Assembly (NCBI GenBank): GCA_036401195.1
Contig: DASWVQ010000027.1
Span: 1 to 6,486 of the forward strand
From: JACDHQ01 sp036401195
Lineage (GTDB): Bacteria; Gemmatimonadota; Gemmatimonadetes; Gemmatimonadales; Gemmatimonadaceae
Direction: 5' to 3'
Length of the DNA stretch: 6,486 nucleotides
Shown here: positions 5,901-6,486 of the stretch, piece after piece
Layout of the letters: each line of letters starts with the position of its first letter
Position numbering within the stretch: position 1 is the stretch's first letter
Position numbers and translations under genes: made by a program
Notes under the pieces: generated by a model
Database searches by the model: none
What the model saw: the letters and a program-made list of their open reading frames with translations, nothing else
What the model was told of the DNA's origin: nothing

Positions 5901-6486
5901 GCGGTCGCGGACGATCGGGCCGCCGAGCCCCCCGCTCACCTGGTTCTGGGAATACTCCTGGTTGAACCCCGAAGGCTCGTCGCTCGCGCTCCAGGTGAGG
6001 CGGGGGTCGCGCAGGGTATAGGTGAAGCCGCCCTGCAGCTGGTTGGTGCCACCGCGCGTGGTGGTGGCCACCTGCCCGCCGCTGAACTGGCCGCGCGCGA
6101 TGTCGTAGGTGTTGGTGATGACCCGCGAGCTGCGCACGGCTTCCTGCGGCACGCTGCCCGCGTTGAACGAGAGGCCGTCGAGGGTCACCTGGTTGTTCTC
6201 CGGCGACTGCCCGAGGATGGAGAAGCCGCCGGGGGTGGTATCGGTGCCGGCGACGCTGACCGCGCCCGGCGCGAGCGCGGCGACGGCATTGGGGTCGCTG
6301 GGGTCCACGGGGAGGCGCAGGAGCTGCTCGCCGGAGAAGTTGCGACCGGTGTTCCCCGGTTCCTGCCGCTCCCCGCCGCGCGGGGTGGCGGTGGCGCGGC
6401 TGACGACCGCGGCGAGCTGCTGCGGGACCTGCGAGAGGCTCAGGTTCGCCACGAGGCGATCCTCGTCGGCCTGTCGCGCAACGATG
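2991..6486 (-). CDS. Oar-like TonB-dependent receptor with Spy/CpxP-like C-terminal tail (5' end outside window)
   Basis: About 1,164 residues are visible and the frame stays open to the window edge, so the true start is beyond 6486. A GTG at 6452 is only an internal codon. The first visible residues, up to LAAVVSRA, look like the end of a carboxypeptidase-regulatory-like domain. The plug follows (about 6370-5980), with NNQVTLDGLSF, SGGQVATTTRGGTN and GGFTYTLRDPRL. The barrel runs to about 3485 with repeated strands, a DVNGDGARNDRAF turn near 3970 typical of Oar-type receptors, Cys pairs near 4640-4710 and 3810-3855, and a last strand FMIGLQARWTVG. Such receptors import large substrates across the outer membrane using TonB energy; the substrate is unknown. 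Unusually, about 163 residues follow the barrel: a Gly/Ala/Arg linker, then a helical region with LSVRQ and LTPEQ motifs. A Gly/Arg-rich insert near 4819-4917 interrupts the barrel. Assignment of the family is secure. Confidence 0.96.
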   Translation of the reverse strand, partial: IVARQADEDRLVANLSLSQVPQQLAAVVSRATATPRGGERQEPGNTGRNFSGEQLLRLPVDPSDPNAVAALAPGAVSVAGTDTTPGGFSILGQSPENNQVTLDGLSFNAGSVPQEAVRSSRVITNTYDIARGQFSGGQVATTTRGGTNQLQGGFTYTLRDPRLTWSASDEPSGFNQEYSQNQVSGGLGGPIVRDRAFYFASLQFRRRSEGVQSLLAADEETLGRLGAAPDSVARFEQLVAGLGVPINASQVPANRVSDSYSGLLRGDLQLNDDHSLSLRGDWRFYTSGATRIGSLSFPTTGGDRFSGGGGVAATVTSTFGTILNELRAYASASSGHSDPYNTLPEGRVRVAAPAEQGGAVTTLEFGGNAGLPQEDSDRVLELTDEASWLTGRHRWKIGALLNLSEFRNSANYNRLGTFTYHSLADFASNRPASFTRSLGSRDRSGGALNAGVYLGDTWRRDAAFQLTYGVRVEGSAYLKAPELNAEVEQLFGRRTSDFPRDLRVSPRVGFSWNVGAGEQRPDVGAAAGAAGGGGGGRGGIGRGGRGARGGPGLGGALMVIRGGIGEFRARPQTSLFASAVDATGLPGTTTELNCIGAGVPVPDWDAYLVSPDAVPSSCLNGGTGAPLSSRAPTVALFDPSFAAPRSWRSSLRVQRRIGQRMSLNVEGSIAWSNTVVGVNDLNLDATPDFTLASEGGRPVFVPATSIVSGTGAISLAASRLHPQYGQVLEVNSGLRSRSQQLTMSLGGAAFTRLLYNVSYTLSSSRDQASFTRGSPQSAYGRVLTAGFPGAAEWASSDFERRHNVVGTITTTLRPWLDLSTIVRATSGAPFTPRVGSDVNGDGARNDRAFIFDPAQVGDTLLANGMSRLLAGASPRARECLRAQLGTIAARNSCRGDWSGTLDFQANIRPDLGKSLGRRLMISVSAVNTLAGIDRLVHGVDGMRGWGQPARPDPTLLYVRGFDRAAGRFSYQVNERFGTSAQARSLYRNPFMIGLQARWTVGRDRQREAVQALLGGNRGGAGAARGAGARGAGAGAPDLRTMLERVAPDPVPAILAMDDSLDLSVRQEVTLKAIADSLHARNDSLVVAAQALAEKQGTSDFQSLFAALRPTLEAARAGYTHTMEQVKGVLTPEQWNKLPAALRNPPAQRARPGAGGAGAGRRPAP
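3379..3453 (-). repeat. Gly/Ala/Arg low-complexity linker in the receptor tail
   Basis: The DNA is an imperfect GC-only tandem of short units, encoding a run of GAG, ARG and GAGA residues. It joins the end of the beta barrel to the helical C-terminal domain and looks like a flexible periplasmic linker. Confidence 0.6.
4819..4917 (-). repeat. Gly/Arg-rich low-complexity insert inside the receptor barrel
   Basis: A stretch coding almost only Gly, Arg and Ala (six Gly in a row, then RGGIGRGGRGARGG) separates the strand SPRVGFSWNVG from the strand MVIRGGIGEFRAR. In related receptors these strands are joined by a short turn, so this is an expansion at a turn. The DNA is nearly pure G and C. Confidence 0.6.

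Overview
The window is very GC-rich and all the genes I can support lie on the minus strand, so the layout runs from high to low coordinates. An Oar-like TonB-dependent receptor with a periplasmic helical tail, next to several compact, little-characterised genes, suggests a Gemmatimonadota-type Gram-negative bacterium. That placement is an inference from protein style and base composition; there is no rRNA or marker gene here to test it.

In transcription order: (1) 6486-2991 holds most of a large outer-membrane TonB-dependent receptor whose N-terminus lies beyond the window. Its barrel is followed by a tail with two LTxxQ-like motifs resembling Spy/CpxP proteins. (2) 2980-2294 is a serine alpha/beta hydrolase, probably translationally coupled to the receptor. 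(3) A 92-base gap follows with a strong hairpin, then a 100-residue dimeric alpha-beta barrel (NIPSNAP/Dabb-like) protein at 2201-1899 with a clear Shine-Dalgarno. (4) 1897-902 is a secreted or lipid-anchored endonuclease/exonuclease/phosphatase-fold protein. (5) 900-685 is a truncated VOC (glyoxalase-fold) protein. (6) 648-391 is an 85-residue acyl-carrier-protein-like protein whose two halves appear in reversed order and which contains no serine. (7) 337-1 is the start of a small membrane protein with a TM / pore-loop / TM layout.

Genes 3, 4 and 5 almost touch (gaps of 1 base each) and probably form one transcript. Whether the receptor and hydrolase share it depends on the hairpin at 2265-2289. 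No single pathway connects the genes. The receptor and the putative lipoprotein act in the envelope; the hydrolase, the small barrel protein, the VOC remnant and the ACP-like protein look cytoplasmic.

The most unusual item is the ACP-like protein, which reads as a natural circular permutation cut exactly at the phosphopantetheine-attachment motif. Next come the fusion of a Spy-like tail to an outer-membrane barrel and the channel-like membrane protein with an atypical pore loop. I saw no RNA genes, insertion sequences, CRISPR arrays or convincing plus-strand genes.
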